Shown: positions 16,401-28,992, counted from the stretch's first letter. The stretch: DNA of 64,000 nt from Manihot esculenta (GCF_001659605.2 NC_035177.2:30830136-30894135); one strand, 5' to 3'. Translations and numbers: made by a program. Notes: generated from the letters alone by a model not told the origin.

Positions 16401-17444
16401 TTTACTTCTACATATAATAGTGACAGAAAATTGCAGTTTGACATTGGTCCAAGCACTGGTAACAGAACAAAAGAGTTTATCAAGATAGCATCCTAAACTC
16501 CTAATGAAATAGAGTAAATTTACACATTTGAATTGAGATAGAATCAATCAAAACTTCAATGAGAAGGTTAAGATGAACCCATATTTACTCCAATAAAGAT
16601 TTTTGTCACAAACCCACAAATAAAGATCAATCAGTTCACCGAGACAAGGAACCAAGCACCTAGTTAACCAAAACAAAATACCGTAAAAACCATTGTAATT
16701 GGAGTACCTGATAAGTGGAACAACATTCAAGTCCTCAATAGCAGTCTTAGCTCTAACATTGAAACTCGAAGACTCAAATTCAGGCAACCTCTTCAATTTC
16801 GCAGCCTCAATCATAATAAAATCGATAAAATCACTCAATCTATTAACCAAATTGGTCGAATATGTTATTCCGAACTTGCCTTTCCTCCTCATAGCTTCCT
16901 TGAAAATCTCCGCAGTCACTTTTCTCCGTATTTCAAGCGCCTTCATTATCATTTCATCTTCCCTTCCATTGTTGTATTCACTTTCTTCGCTTCCTTTCTG
17001 GAAAAGGGTTTGCAAAGGAGAGTTGGTTTCAGTGGGTAACTGAGGGAAAATTGAACCTGGGAATTGCGGGATTCGCTTCTTGGTGACGAGGGTCATTTCC
17101 AAAAGCTTCACTTTCTCTTCTGGTGAAATAGCATCCTGCAATTTTTCTTCTTGTATTGCGTTTTGAAGTTGGCTTCTTTGTTTTAGGTGGTGGAGGAGGG
17201 GAATGCTGGACTTGGAATTGTGGGTCCGGAGGATTGGTTCATTGGTAGGGGAGGAGGTGCTGGTGGTGGCCTGGCTTTGAGGAGGTTGGTGATGTTGATG
17301 ATGGAGGGAGGAGGAGATAGTAATGGTATAACAGGAAGAGGTGTGGAGGCCGGTTGAGGAAATAAAGTTCATGCGGTGGTTGTGGCGGTGGCAAAGGCGG
17401 AGGTTGGGGTGGAAGGAGGGGTGGTGCTGCGAACAGGGCATCAT
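13474..17444 (-). CDS. MTERF2: mTERF-domain protein, MTERF2/EMB2219-like
   Basis: Six exons on the minus strand (17444-16708, 16346-15938, 15711-15496, 14730-14623, 14235-13961, 13804-13474) join in phase to 691 codons. The product has repeated mTERF helices of about 30-35 residues from residue 246 to about 600, each with the hallmark Pro-x-(Leu/Val) pattern, for example MTRCPQLLSYSMEEV, LAFKPQLMACSIEER, LVKFPPLLTYSL and IADFPMLLRYNIDLL. Such proteins wrap nucleic acid and act in organelle transcription, splicing or translation. The N-terminus is rich in His, Ser and Thr with few acids, as expected of a transit peptide; chloroplast or mitochondrion cannot be decided. The segment LRRTMVRPLQDLIEFPRFF and the acidic Ser-rich C-terminus (DPSDPSDEEEISYFSDT) favour the MTERF2/EMB2219 subfamily, and gene order supports this. 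The long exon 1, rich in low-complexity His-Gln-Pro-Ser, could have a later real start. Confidence 0.93.
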
Positions 17445-19419
17445 ATCTTCACTTCTGGGACGCTGATCCGAGCGTAAATGGATAGAGTGGTGAGGGTGAA
17501 TAGATGGCCCTTGTAGTGGGATAACATTAGGCGACGAAAATCCAATTTTCCCAACAAAAATAGACGTTGAACGTCAAAATAACGGTAAGGTTTCGTAACT
17601 CAGGGTTTTGCAATGTGAAGTTTAGCTTAGGTTTTTACTAAAGAGGGATAATAGCATGTCGACAGAGTATACTCTGGGATACCATCACTCTTCTTTGGGC
17701 AAATGTCTATTTTAATCCTTTAATTAGAGGTGAATAGTCAAATAAATTTTAAAACTTTATTTTTATCCAAATAAATCCTTTTAACTATTAAAATAAATTC
17801 ATCTTTTAAATTTAATGATGGCAAAATATATCCTTAAGGTACCTATAAATCATTCAATTTCTAAAAAATTAAATAATTTATTGGGCTTATTTCAATATTT
17901 GAAATTTTGTTTGGATTTAAAAAAATTTAAGTGTTTATTTACCTATTCGCTCATACTTTAAAGGATAAAATAAGTTTGACAAAAAAAATAAAATAATCCA
18001 TTTACCTTTATTTTTTATTATATAATTAAATATTTTAAAATAAATAGATAAAAAGACTCGAAATTTAAGAATTCACCATTTATCACACTACAATTACGTG
18101 TTGTGTAGCATAAATGGGTCATATTAAAAATTGCTATCGCTAGGTTTAGCTTTATTAAGAGGAGATTTTTATGAATAACTAAGTTTTTCTTTTTTATCTA
18201 GTCTAAAAGCACGAGGTAAATATTTTCTTTGATAGGATATTATTATGTGTCAATTTTTTAAATAATGACAAGAGCTAATAATTTCACAAAAAAAGAGCTA
18301 ATAATTTCATAAATCTCTGTGGAACTAAATTAAATTATTTTAACCATATTTAATTATATATAAATCTCAAATACAATAAAACTATTCACAGTACTGATAA
18401 AAATAATAAAATTGAATAATTCATTTATTTTTTGGATAACTTTTAATTATGAGTATTTGATTTTGAGTTCTATTTCATTTATATTGCTCAGTTTTTATTT
18501 ATTTTAATAAAGTTACTTAATTTTAATTTTTATTTTAACTTGTTACGACGAATTTTTAGATTAATAACCACTATATTCATTCTCTTTTTTATTATAATAT
18601 TTTATTTTTAAGTAATTGATAGTTATTTATTAATAATATCAATTGATTTTTAATATTTTTATTATTAAATTTTATAATCAATTAAAGAAATTAAATTAAT
18701 GTCTTATTTTCTTCTATTTTTTCTAAAAAATAATTTTTTTTATATATATTAACTAATAAAAAAAAGACATGATTTTCTGAAAGGCATTCTAAATAATTGA
18801 ATTTTATTAATATAATTTTTTTTTAATTAGATTCTATTTGTTTATGGAAAATAATTTTTTTAATAAAACAATTTATTTTTAATTATTTAATTTAAAAATA
18901 AATATATTAATATAAAAATTTTAAAGTGTAAAAAATAATTTAATTTTTTTAATTAGAAAAATATTTTTATTTAAATATAAAAAATTATAAAAAAATATTT
19001 TCATTTTCCTAAAAGAAATGAAGATTTAATTTAGACAAATTGGAGAAAAAAATTTTAGACAATTAAGGAATTCCATAAACTCAGAGGGACAAAATTGTAC
19101 TTGCACCTATCAAGATATTTTCTAAGACTATAAAATATCAGCAACTTTCATCCCTATCTATCCACCCACCTGGCCACTATCAGCGTGATTGTGGACCCCA
19201 CTTGACTCGGGTCACCGCTTTTGTTAACCATGGTTTACCATTCCACAATTACTGACCACTTGCCTTCGGATTTTATTCGAATATACTCGCGGCACCTTTC
19301 GCTATTCCCCTAATCCCTGTTCTGAATAATCACATCTTTTGAACCAAAAACCAGGTTAAGTTTATCGCTGTAACCAAACATCCTTCACATTCAATTAACC
19401 ATAGTTAATTTCCTCCCTC
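17445..19419. other. AT-rich spacer upstream of the GRP gene
   Basis: The left 200 bases are the mTERF promoter side. From 17700 to 19090 the sequence is AT-rich, with long A and T runs and no supported coding content. From about 19140 to 19419 composition becomes more balanced, consistent with the GRP promoter. Confidence 0.6.
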
Positions 19420-19436
19420 TATAAAACCATGGTTTA
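19226..19436. promoter_or_regulatory. Repeated AACCATGGTTTA motif and TATA box of the GRP gene
   Basis: The same 12-mer AACCATGGTTTA, containing the palindrome AACCATGGTT, occurs at 19226-19237 and 19425-19436. A related AACCATAGTT lies at about 19398. TATAAAA is at 19420-19426, 71 bp before the start codon, overlapping the start of the second 12-mer. If transcription begins about 30 bp past the TATA box, the short ATG-GTT-TAG in the second motif would not be in the mRNA. Confidence 0.55.
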
Positions 19437-19496
19437 GCCTTGCTTTGTTTCTCACAATCTCCTCTCTTGGCTTGTGTTCTCTCTTATTTTTCAGAG

Positions 19497-20235
19497 ATGG
19501 CATCTGCAGATATCGAGTACCGGTGCTTCGTCGGCGGCCTCGCTTGGGCCACAACCGACCACGCCCTCCAGGAGGCCTTCAGTACCTTCGGTGACGTCCT
19601 TGAATCGAAGGTCGGTTTGCGTTGTCGCATAGATTGGATCTGACCGACCCCGTTTGGCTTTGTCGATCCAAGATCTGTGATCTGTTTGTGTTACTATATT
19701 CTCTCTGTTACTGTTCTTTTATGTTACTAAACGAAAACCGGTACGTTCTTCATCCTGTGGGCGAAGATCGATCGAATATTTCTTTATTGTTTTTATACTT
19801 CAGTTGATTTGTATTTCTCCGTTTGTGCTTAGATCTGATTGTTTTTCTTGATTCTTTGTTTAGATTATCAATGATCGGGAGACCGGTAGATCTCGTGGTT
19901 TTGGATTTGTGACATTCAGCAACGAGAAATCTATGAGGGATGCTATTGAAGGAATGAACGGTCAGAATCTTGACGGCCGTAATATTACTGTGAATGAAGC
20001 CCAGTCTCGCGGAAGCGGAGGCGGAGGAAATGGGGGTTACAGCCGTGGCGGCGGCGGCGGCGGTTATGGTGGTGGAGGACGACGTGAAGGTGGTTATGGA
20101 GGGGGCTACAACCGTGGCGGTGGTGGATATGGTGGCGGTGGTGGGTACGGTGGAGGCCGTGACCGTGGATATGGAGATGGGGGTTCTCGGTACTCCAGGG
20201 GTGGAGGAGCTTCTGAAGGGAACTGGAGAAATTAG
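19497..20235 (+). CDS. GRP7: Glycine-rich RNA-binding protein, GRP7/GRP8 type
   Basis: Two exons (19497-19610 and 19864-20235) give 161 codons. One RRM fills residues 8-85, with RNP2 CFVGGLAW from residue 10 and RNP1 RGFGFVTF at residues 49-56; the intron falls between them, as in the Arabidopsis family. The tail from about residue 92 is Gly-rich with Arg, Tyr and Ser (repeats such as GGGYGGG) and ends GNWRN. These class IV GRPs are nuclear-cytoplasmic RNA chaperones acting in clock output, cold response and splicing. Arabidopsis GRP7 controls its own pre-mRNA by alternative splicing in this intron. Here the 253-bp intron puts an early stop in frame if retained (ESKVGLRCRIDWI then stop), which would suit such control, but regulation is inferred. 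The glycine-rich exon is open in other frames too; those are shadows. Confidence 0.96.
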
Positions 20236-21399
20236 GATGTAGGTTTTATGATTTAAATCTATGTTGGGTTTGGGTGTGAGTTGGTTTATCGTTAGGGTGC
20301 TCTGTTAGGTTGTGCGTTATTCATATGGATCTTTCATTTTTGATCGCTATCTATGTATGCCAAAGCCCTTGTTCCAGAAAATTTTAGTTTAGTATCATAT
20401 CTTTGTGTTTCTCTGCTGTTTCTTCGTTATTCTTGATGGGTTGATAATTTTGTTTTTCGTTCTTTGGATTATTTGTAAGAGAAGTAGCTATCTGTTCTTA
20501 AACCCTCAGTAGTGGCCAACTAACGTTTTGGGGGTATTTACTTGATTTATTTGGGAGGCATGATTCTCTAAGCCAGAGAAAATCTTCTGCTAGAAATAAA
20601 TCAACGAAAGAACAGACCGACCTTCCCAGTTTTTGTCTAATAACTATTTGACTAGCAGTAGGAAATATAAATAATTTTCTCCTCGAGAAGAGGTAAATAG
20701 TGTAGAAAATGAAAAAGAAAAAATGGCGGGTGAGATTGTAATTTTCATATAATATTGTACCTTTGTGATTCAAATTCAGAACCATTGTGCGTGTAAGTTT
20801 CTTATCTATTAGCATATTTTTCTTGATACAAGCATTCTATACTGGATGCCTTCGATTTTCAAAATTTCAGACTGGGATGAGGGGCCGTCGACCTGTCTGG
20901 GGTAAGGGGAGACTCGATAAGGGAAAATGTGCAAGGATGCGCTGCCACTGAGCCACCGTTGAGCCGAAATGAAGTGTAATGGAGAGGAGGAAAGTCTTCA
21001 CTGTGAGTACCCTTGGAAGTCCTTAACGATGCTCTGATATTTCCATCGGAAAAAAAAAAATCTGAACTACTGCATTCCGGATACCCCAAACCATAACCTT
21101 GTGTTTGGATCCTGCAAGAGAAATAGAGAAATTAAATAATAGAGAGATTAAAGAATTAGAGAAGAAAAGAATTTTGATTTATCTTGGATAAAGGAGTAGT
21201 TTAGAGTAGAAATCAAATTTCTTGTAGAGAAGATATATAAGCGTTGCATACCTATTTCCCTCCCTTTCCTTTTGCCACCAAATTGGGAGAAATTTGTAAT
21301 AAACTGGGAAATGCTAGTGTTTTTTCCTTTTATTTTTGGTGATACTAAGCTAATTAATGAGAACGAGATATTCATAAATGAACCTAAGCTAAACTAATC
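20236..21399. other. Downstream flank of GRP and non-coding spacer
   Basis: The first 250 bases look like the GRP 3' UTR. The remainder, including a less AT-rich stretch at about 20870-21100, shows no frame with recognisable family features. Confidence 0.55.
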
Positions 21400-21541
21400 T
21401 TTGCTCGATCAATCCATGAATAGCTTTTATAGCTTGTATTATGCCTGATGTAGCAATCATGCACCAAGTCAATTCATTTAGCATGTTAACCGCTTTCACA
21501 TTATCATTCTCCACAACTACTCTTTTGAATCCAACCATGAG
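21400..21541 (-). pseudogene. Possible RNase H-like fragment of a retroelement
   Basis: The minus strand from about 21538 reads GFKRVVVENDNVKAVNML and continues open for some 25 more residues. The pattern resembles the second strand and acidic region of plant LINE-type RNase H domains (family RVT_3), where VxVEsDs precedes a helix. No flanking domain is visible and the frame soon closes. It could be chance, although another LINE remnant lies 1.4 kb away. Confidence 0.35.
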
Positions 21542-21786
21542 TTTAATCCTTCCAACTGAGGGATTGGACCATATCTTTCAGCTCCGTCATATACCTCCAT
21601 CAAAAGCATTATTATTCATCCGTATTGAGTTTAATCACTCTAATTGGGGGATTAGACTATTTAGAGTTATGCTGGACTTTTAACCCTTTAATTACGGACA
21701 TAAGGTCTTACTAAAATGCCAAATAATTGATGTGGGCTTGTTCCATCAGTAATAATGTACGTTTGTTCCATTAGAAATAACACGAA

Positions 21787-21910
21787 TCCCTTCAGGTTAA
21801 CAACTCTTTAATTAAAAATAAACCAAGACCAAAATAGAGAGACCAGGGAAGGCTAATCCTTCAGGTTAACAAACTCTTCAATTAAAAATAAACCAAGACC
21901 AAAATAGAGA
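21787..21910. repeat. Direct repeat of about 54 bp, two copies
   Basis: Copies at 21787-21840 and 21856-21910 share the run from CCTTCAGGTTAACAA through AACCAAGACC to AAAATAGAGA with one inserted A and one substitution. Fifteen bases separate them. No function is suggested. Confidence 0.85.
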
Positions 21911-22929
21911 TACTCTCTGAAGCACTCATTTCTTATAGCATTCTATACCTGCTTACTCCAAACAAACTTAGCTTTCGGATACTCTCAACACATGATAAAT
22001 TTTCTCACTTACATATTTCACAATTCGTGCGTGTACAAAAAAAGCAACAGGCTCTCTCTACATTAGTTAAGACCCTATTATGCAAGAAGCCAAAGAAAAG
22101 TTTGAATCTGTTGCTATTTTTGCTCTTTCCTTTTCTTTTTTCCCTTTAATTTATGTTCAAATAAGAGAAATTTGAAAAGTTTGTTTCCCTCTAACCAAAC
22201 AAATCATAAATCATTCACATACTGATGCCTTGGTCTCTCACTCTGTTCATTCATTCATCAAAACCGAATAGAGCAAAGATTAGGACGGCTATTCTTCTTA
22301 ATCTGAAAGTTAAGACAGTATTGGCAAGCTCTCACCTTCGAATTATGAAGCAAAAAGGGAAGTTGCATTCCTCCGATCAATCTCTGCCTTCTGATGTTCA
22401 ATTGGATCTTGGTTTTTCCAAATTGTATATTGCCATATCTGATTTTTTGTGTTTATTCATATCTCTTATGTCCTTGTCGATTTTTGCACGGCAAATTTCG
22501 TTGTATTTGGAGCAATCGCTTTTAATGGAGAATCTCGCAGATCAGTGAAATCATTTGTTTTTTTTTTCCCCCTTTTATTTAGACATTAAGTACAAAAGTA
22601 AAGAAGAGGAGAAATTATATTTTTAAATTCATCATACTTAATGTAAGATATACTTTTCCAAATAATTGATGGGAAATGAAAAAAAAATTGCATTATCAAA
22701 TTAAAAATAATTAAATACTTTTTTTTCTAACTACTACTTTTAAAGTTTGGTGGATACCCGTTTCAAAAAAAAAAAAGTTTGGTGGATACGATAGTCATTT
22801 CACATATTTTGCTTTTAAGAATTTCTTATAATTTAGTGATGTGAAGCAATCAATTCTTTGGTTTTCTCAGTATTTATTCTCTTTAATATTTTTTCATTTT
22901 CCAATATGTTTTTGACAGTAAATGAAATT
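21911..22929. other. Non-coding spacer
   Basis: No gene is supported. A 107-codon open stretch at 22225-22548 has no recognised motif. A 16-base repeat AAAGTTTGGTGGATAC occurs twice near 22743 and 22783. Confidence 0.5.
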
Positions 22930-23420
22930 TCATTAAATAGAATTAGAATCTCTTTAAGTACAAGAGAGAAAATAGAGGGACCTCTTCTAACCAAATAACC
23001 TCTTCTTATCATGCGACTAAGCAAGCCGTGCAAAAGGATGTACAACAGTATTGTTATCTCTACGAGTGAAGGACCATTCACAGCTTCTAAAGCTTCTTGC
23101 CCATGTTAAGCAATCCAGGATAACTCCAAGCTCACTGTAGCAACGAAACGACGTACTGATAATCAGACTCTACAATAGTATCCCGAAAGCACGAATCAAG
23201 AGCCAAAATCAACCCATAAGCTATTGATTTCATCTCTGCAACATTGTCTTGAAAAAGATGAATTACCGACTTCTCTCTCCTACACCTGAAACATGTTGTA
23301 TCGATATTGGCAATATGATGGCTAAGCATGTCTTTGGTTGGCAAAATATTCAAACACGAACATCACAAAAAGTTAACAACCTTCGGAGGCGCATCGAGCT
23401 TCCAAATTTTGTTTTACAAA
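22930..23420 (-). pseudogene. Decayed LINE 3' end: zf-RVT and RNase H remnants
   Basis: Reading on the minus strand from about 23415, the pattern IWKLDAPPKVVNFL, stop, then CSCLNILPTKDMLSHHI matches the zinc-binding region found after reverse transcriptase in plant non-LTR elements (zf-RVT), with the expected Trp replaced by a stop. FRCRREKSVIHLF follows. RNase H remnants follow further: AYGLILALDSCFRDT, VESDYQYVVSLL and, in another frame at about 23085-23020, CEWSFTRRDNNTVVHPFARLA. Several stops and frame changes show it is dead. Size and order of pieces fit the last 500 bp of a LINE open frame. No poly-A tail or target duplication was identified. Confidence 0.72.
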
Positions 23421-23654
23421 CATACAGTGAAATAGATTTCTACCATTTCTTAAACTGTTTTTTTCAATTCCACTCTATAAACAGATTTTGGGTTGGGTTA
23501 CATCTTTCAATTTATGCTGCATATGATAGAATACTCGGTCTTATGAATACCATTCATTTCTCTTTAACAGAAGTTTTTTTTTTGCTCTCTTACCTATTGA
23601 TATAGTCCCATTAACCCTTAACTTTTTTTGCAAAGTGTTTTAACTCTCTCATTC

Positions 23655-24065
23655 TTATATCAAGTCTTCTGTAGATCCTCTTTTTGAAATAGTCAGCAAG
23701 TATACTGAATTAACCTTGCAATTTTTAAAAACCCTATAGCATTTGTGTGCATTCTTCAAAATCTTAACAATAAGAGGATCATCACCAGTACTTCTGTTAA
23801 CAAATACTTCAAATGGATAATTACCTTTACATTTGGCTCTAAATATATTGGGTTCATTTTGTTTAGCAATTGCCCTCCTAAATGTTACTGCATTTTCAAT
23901 TTCTATTCTCAAATTAAAGGTCGGATTATCACGGTTTAAGTTAAATTTAATTAGGTCTATTACTTGGCCTTCTAATAATCCGATAACCAGATCATTACTT
24001 GATATATATTCATTAACATTACTAATCAAAATTAGAAGAATTATGCTCTTCACTACCAGTACCAC
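23655..24065 (-). pseudogene. Mutator-like transposase N-terminal fragment
   Basis: A 136-codon open stretch contains FRRAIAKQNEPNIFRAKC, KGNYPFEVFVNRSTGDDP and LIVKILKNAHKCYRVFKNCKV. This order matches the MuDR-type DNA-binding region (DBD_Tnp_Mut): an FrxAI helix, a Cys-containing strand, a conserved (Trp/Phe)-x-(Val/Ile) segment and then H-x-C. The first conserved block is shortened and the catalytic MULE domain is not found nearby. No long terminal inverted repeats were located. Read as a fragment; a domesticated gene is unlikely at this length. Confidence 0.55.
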
Positions 24066-24199
24066 ATCATCTCCATCATTACCTGCCCCTACACTCCTGA
24101 CGTGCTCCTACATGAATTCATTAAAAAAAAATTTCGGGAAATCAGCCATTTTGAAGTTTGAAGAACAATTCTTTGACTTATTGGCCTTGAGATACTAGA

Positions 24200-27100
24200 T
24201 GGGCTTCCACTAATCATAGAGATTTCTTACTCATCTTACTCTCAAATTTTAATAATTTTTCATTTATGGTGACTCATTTTACAATAAAATAATTTAAATA
24301 AAATTTTATAAAATTATGAATAGTTTTATTTTTTAAAAAAATAAAAATTTTATAAATTAAAAGAGAATTATTTTTTTTACAAATAAAAAAATTAATCAAA
24401 ATAAATTAAATTAAATTCTTATAAATTTTTTTTTAATGAATTCATGTATTGCTATAATTTTTTGTTAGATATGTATCGTTTCAGCGATTGATGTCCTTCG
24501 TCGCCTATAATCAATCTATTTATAACTTCTTTTTTTTTCAAAAAAAACTTTTCAATTTTATACTTTTTATTCAAAGATTCCACAAAAAAAGTGTAAAATA
24601 AAAAAAAAAGCCCTTTTGGCCTGCGAGGATCGATATGCAACCGTAGCTAAGAAGACTCGGGAAAAGTTAGAGATTCCTGCAATTTCGTCGGCTTTAAACG
24701 ATAAAAAGAACTTAAATCTTCAGCAACCCATTTTACATTAACTCTTTACTAGCAAAATTAATAAAATAAAATAAAAAAAGAGATTGCATTAGTGCAAGTC
24801 TAAGAGTAGCCACTTAGCTCATAGAGAAGGACCACCAATAGAAAATTAATAAATTTAATCCTGATAGAAAGTATAGAGAAAAAAAGAATCCACAGATATT
24901 AACTTCAAGTGGGGATGAAATTGATGATTGGATTCCAAACGTCGGCGAGAGGTGTATCTATAAGCATCACTTTTTTTCGTCCAGATTCCTAGAAAGTTAA
25001 CAAGTAACTGTCAACCAATCATCACCGCCGTCCCCCCATTTGCCTGTGGCCAGAATCATATGACCATGACCTCTGCAATTTGACACCAGCAACCACCTTC
25101 ACTTATAAAAAATTAAAAAAAAAAAAAAAAAAAAAAACTCTGCTTGATAATCAAAAATCTAATTACGTTGAGATATTTCAAGGTTTCCATGAAAATTAGG
25201 GTTTGGTAAGAAACATGAGAAAATTTCAAGTCTTTCTGCAGGATTTTCAGTTTTATTTATGTTTCTAAATTCTTAACCACAAAAGTTTTCTAACTTCTAA
25301 TTTCCCTTTCAATTATTAATTTTTTTTAAGAGGTGCATGGTTCTTATCATTTTCGAACAAGTAGTGAATCACCTAAGTCCATTTGTAAGAAATTAATCAA
25401 TCATAGGCCTATAGGTAGGGGATACTCTACAACCCACTTGCACTCTAAATGGTATATATCACAGCCCAAAGCCATGGTAGATATGACACCACACAGCCGC
25501 CGTAGCAGCCACCACCACCACCCGGATGCTAGCTCCTTCAAAAAATTTTAAACTTTTTTAATATTTATTAGTATTCAAAGGCAACGACTTGACTATTATC
25601 CGATCCGATCGAACTCTAATAAAATAAATTTAAATAATTATAATTAAATTTAAAATAGATTCGAATTTAAAAAAAATATTCGTTGTAAATTTGAATTAAA
25701 TTTAAATTTTATATATAGAATATTCAAAGTTTGAATTTATTTATAAAAATAATTAATTTAATATAAATATATATATATTTTTAATAATATTTATATATTT
25801 TTATTTAAAAATTAAAATTTAAATATTTTTTAGAAATATTAAATTTTTTAAATGAAATTATTAATGAAAAATATTTTTTATATAAATTATTAATTAAAAT
25901 ATATAAAATTAAATATGTTCATTATTTATAATATTATTAATGTAAATTAAATTTAATTCCAAAAATTTAAATTTAGGGAGAAGTCTACGGTTTACATCCC
26001 TAAGTCTCCGGGACCTTTAAAAAATTGTGTTGTTTTGAGATAAAAGGATTATTGTTGTTGGACAATCTTATCAGAAACCAGATTAGATATCCTATGGTTT
26101 TGACCATTACTACGTATGCAAAGCAGACAATCAAAATCCAACTAGAAAATTGTATGGTTTGAAAATAACGCCTAAATTATCAAGAACAAAAAAATTGTAT
26201 AAAAAATTCAATATTGAATGAAGAAATAAATGGGAAATAGGTTCAATTAAATTTTTAAACTTTTAATGAAGGGCAATTTTTTGGCTAAATAAACTCTATG
26301 CCAAACTGATTTAATTAAATATTATTTTTAGTAATAAAATTTTATTTTTATAATTTTTACAAATTATTTACTATTTTTATATATTTTTTAATTTTTTATG
26401 ATAATTAAAATATTAAATTTTGATATTTTAAATTAAAAAATAATATTTTATTATTAAAAATAATATTGTATTATATTATATTAATATTTATTTAATTTTA
26501 AAAATTTATTTAATAACAAAAATTAAATTACATTTATTTAACTCTTGATAAAATAAAAATAAAAATTATGCTGCCATTAAGCAACTCAATCAATCAGTAT
26601 CTCTCCTCCAACATACTGTCTTGAGAAATGAAAAAAATCACCTACCGATATAACTTTGTTGCATGTGGCGTCAGAGTTTAAATCGTAGGTACTGAGCAGT
26701 TTTAAAATTTGAGAAAATGTATTTTATTTTTAAAAAAATTATTATTTAATTTTTATAATTAAAAAATTTATTAATTAAATTTTTAATTTTTAAAAATATA
26801 TTAAAATATTTTTAATATTTTAAAAATTCTACTAAATAATTTTTCTATTAATTAAATATTATAAAAAAATTTACTTTTAAAAAAATTATTGTTAAAAAAT
26901 TAAAAATACACTTATATAAATGAACTAAAAATATAAAAAATTAATTAATAAATTTTTTAAAATTATAAAAATTATAAAAATTATATAGTAATATATTTAA
27001 TGAAAAAATTAATAGAAAAAATTAATAAACTTCTAAAATATTAAAAATATTTTAATATATTTTTTAAAATTAATAAATTAACTAGTAATTTTTTATATTA

Positions 27101-28990
27101 TAAAAATTAAATAATATATTTTTTTTAAATTTAAATTTAATTTTATTCGTAGTTCGGTTTCCATTTTTAAAAATTTTAATTATATCGATTTGGTTTGTTT
27201 TTAATAAAAATTATTTGATAAAACTAAAATGAATTGGATAATTATTTTTAAATAGTTTTATATGAATAAATATATAAATAAATTTTTTATAATTTATAAT
27301 TTAATATTTATAATAATTAAAATTAAAATATTTTAATTAAATTGTAAAATATAAAAATCCAAATTTAACTAAAGTTAATCTATTCGAATCAAATGAAGGT
27401 GATTCAGATGAGATTAAAAATTCCTTTGATTTGATTATTTCAATTTCAACAAATTTATAAATTTAGTTTTTAGTTTATTTAATTTAATTTTTATTTAATA
27501 TAAATTTAAATTAATTAAATTAGTAAATTTTTGATAGTATATAGTGTGTATATACATAGTATAAGGAGAAAGACAAATTATATATGCAGAAAATACCCAA
27601 AATTCAGGAGTGGGACCCAAGTGCAAAAAGGCAATGCAACATAATATATGCGGACTTTTTGCAGCAGAAAAGAACACAACGTAATCATTGTACGGAAGAA
27701 TAGTTGAGCTCAGTGAAGTTTGGAATTAATGATTAGTTTATTATTGTTCTAGTTACTTTATTTAGTAAGTTTTTTCTACAATACAAAATTAAACTCGTAA
27801 TTGTCCCATCTGTAAATAGATATTTAATTTTTTTTTAATTTATTAATTGAATATATAAATTATTTTGCATGGATAAAAAATTTTCTGATTTGAAATAGAA
27901 AATTTGATGGGCATATGAAAACTGAATAGTAAATAGCACTACTGCCAAGTGACAAGTGGGGAATAAAACAGGGAAACGGGTTGAGGAGGTGATATCCATA
28001 AAATCTCAATAGATGCAGAAGCTTGCTGGCCTAGGCATTTCTATTTTGTCTTTTTCTCCATTGGCATGCTTTGGGTATAAAAAAAAATTGAATGAATTTT
28101 AGTTTTTTAAATAAAATTTTATAGAAATTAAAAAATAATTTATTTTTTATTTTAAATCAGAGAATTGATTAAAAAAAAGTAACTGGATTGAAATCTTGAA
28201 AATATTATTAATTTCAAATAGGAGGATATGGTTTTAAAAACGCGATTTTGATTGAATTAATGAGCCCTTGTGATTAGGTGTAGATGAATAGAAGCAATTA
28301 GATATCCAGTTTTTAATTAAGCTTCCTTTTATTTTTTGAAAAATATTTTTTAAAAACATATTTTTTTGCATTTTCTAATAATAAAACACTCACAAAAATT
28401 AATCAACAAGTATTTTCCAATTCAGAAGAAAAGTTAAATAGTTATTAAATGACTTTTCATATTTTAAGAAGAAATGATTTGCTGGGTTTTTGAGAATTTT
28501 ATTGATAGCATTAAGTTATATATATAATTTATTCATACAAATGAAATAGACAAGTGAAAACAAAATGTAATTTTGAAAACTTATATGCCATTTGTTTAAA
28601 ATTGTTAATAATAATTAACATAAAAAAATATTCTAATAGCACCGGTTAAAATTTTATGCACTCACTCACAGGATTAGCTAATAGTAAATGCATTTAAATA
28701 AATTCGAGAGATTTCAGATTTTATTTTCTAATTTCTAAGTCCGTTTTAAAAAAAAAATTAACATTTTCTAAAAATTGGCATATAAAATGTATAAATTCCT
28801 CAATTAATGGTACAGTTTATGTCCTGGAGATGCTGCTTCATATTCTTCTTCTTGTCTTTTTTTTTAATTTTTTATTATTATTATTTTTTTTTGTGGTTCC
28901 TGGGGAGACAAATCATTGAAATTCTATTTTGCTAGATTTCTTTTTCCCCAATTGGCTCTACCCCACCACTCTCCCAACCCAAAACTTCTC
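24200..28990. other. Long AT-rich gene-free region
   Basis: No supported gene was found across 4.8 kb. Composition is mostly A and T, especially at 25560-27530, with many TTTAAATTT-type runs. A 72-codon open stretch at 25333-25551 ends in a His-rich segment and matches no family known to me. A less AT-rich island at 24900-25100 may be promoter-like, but no gene follows. A foldback element is listed separately. Confidence 0.6.
26717..27140. repeat. AT-rich foldback (MITE-like) element
   Basis: The left arm (about 26725-26865) and the reverse complement of the right arm (about 26995-27135) align well by eye over roughly 140 bases. Shared blocks include TTATTTAATTTTTATAAT, AAATATATTAAAATATTTTT, AATATTTTA and TTTTTTCTATTAATT. 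A loop of about 130 bases separates them. Long imperfect terminal inverted repeats without coding capacity are typical of MITE or foldback elements. Exact ends and a target duplication could not be fixed in such AT-rich sequence. Confidence 0.6.
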
Positions 28991-28992
28991 CT

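Noticed and set aside
19994..20242. 82-codon frame overlapping the glycine-rich exon
   Set aside because: Shadow of the GRP coding exon in another frame.
22225..22548. 107-codon frame with a hydrophobic segment
   Set aside because: No recognised domain, no promoter or splice support, low-complexity surroundings.
25333..25551. 72-codon frame with His-rich end, considered as a secreted peptide precursor
   Set aside because: No signal peptide and no match to known peptide motifs (CLE, IDA, CEP, CIF); probably chance.
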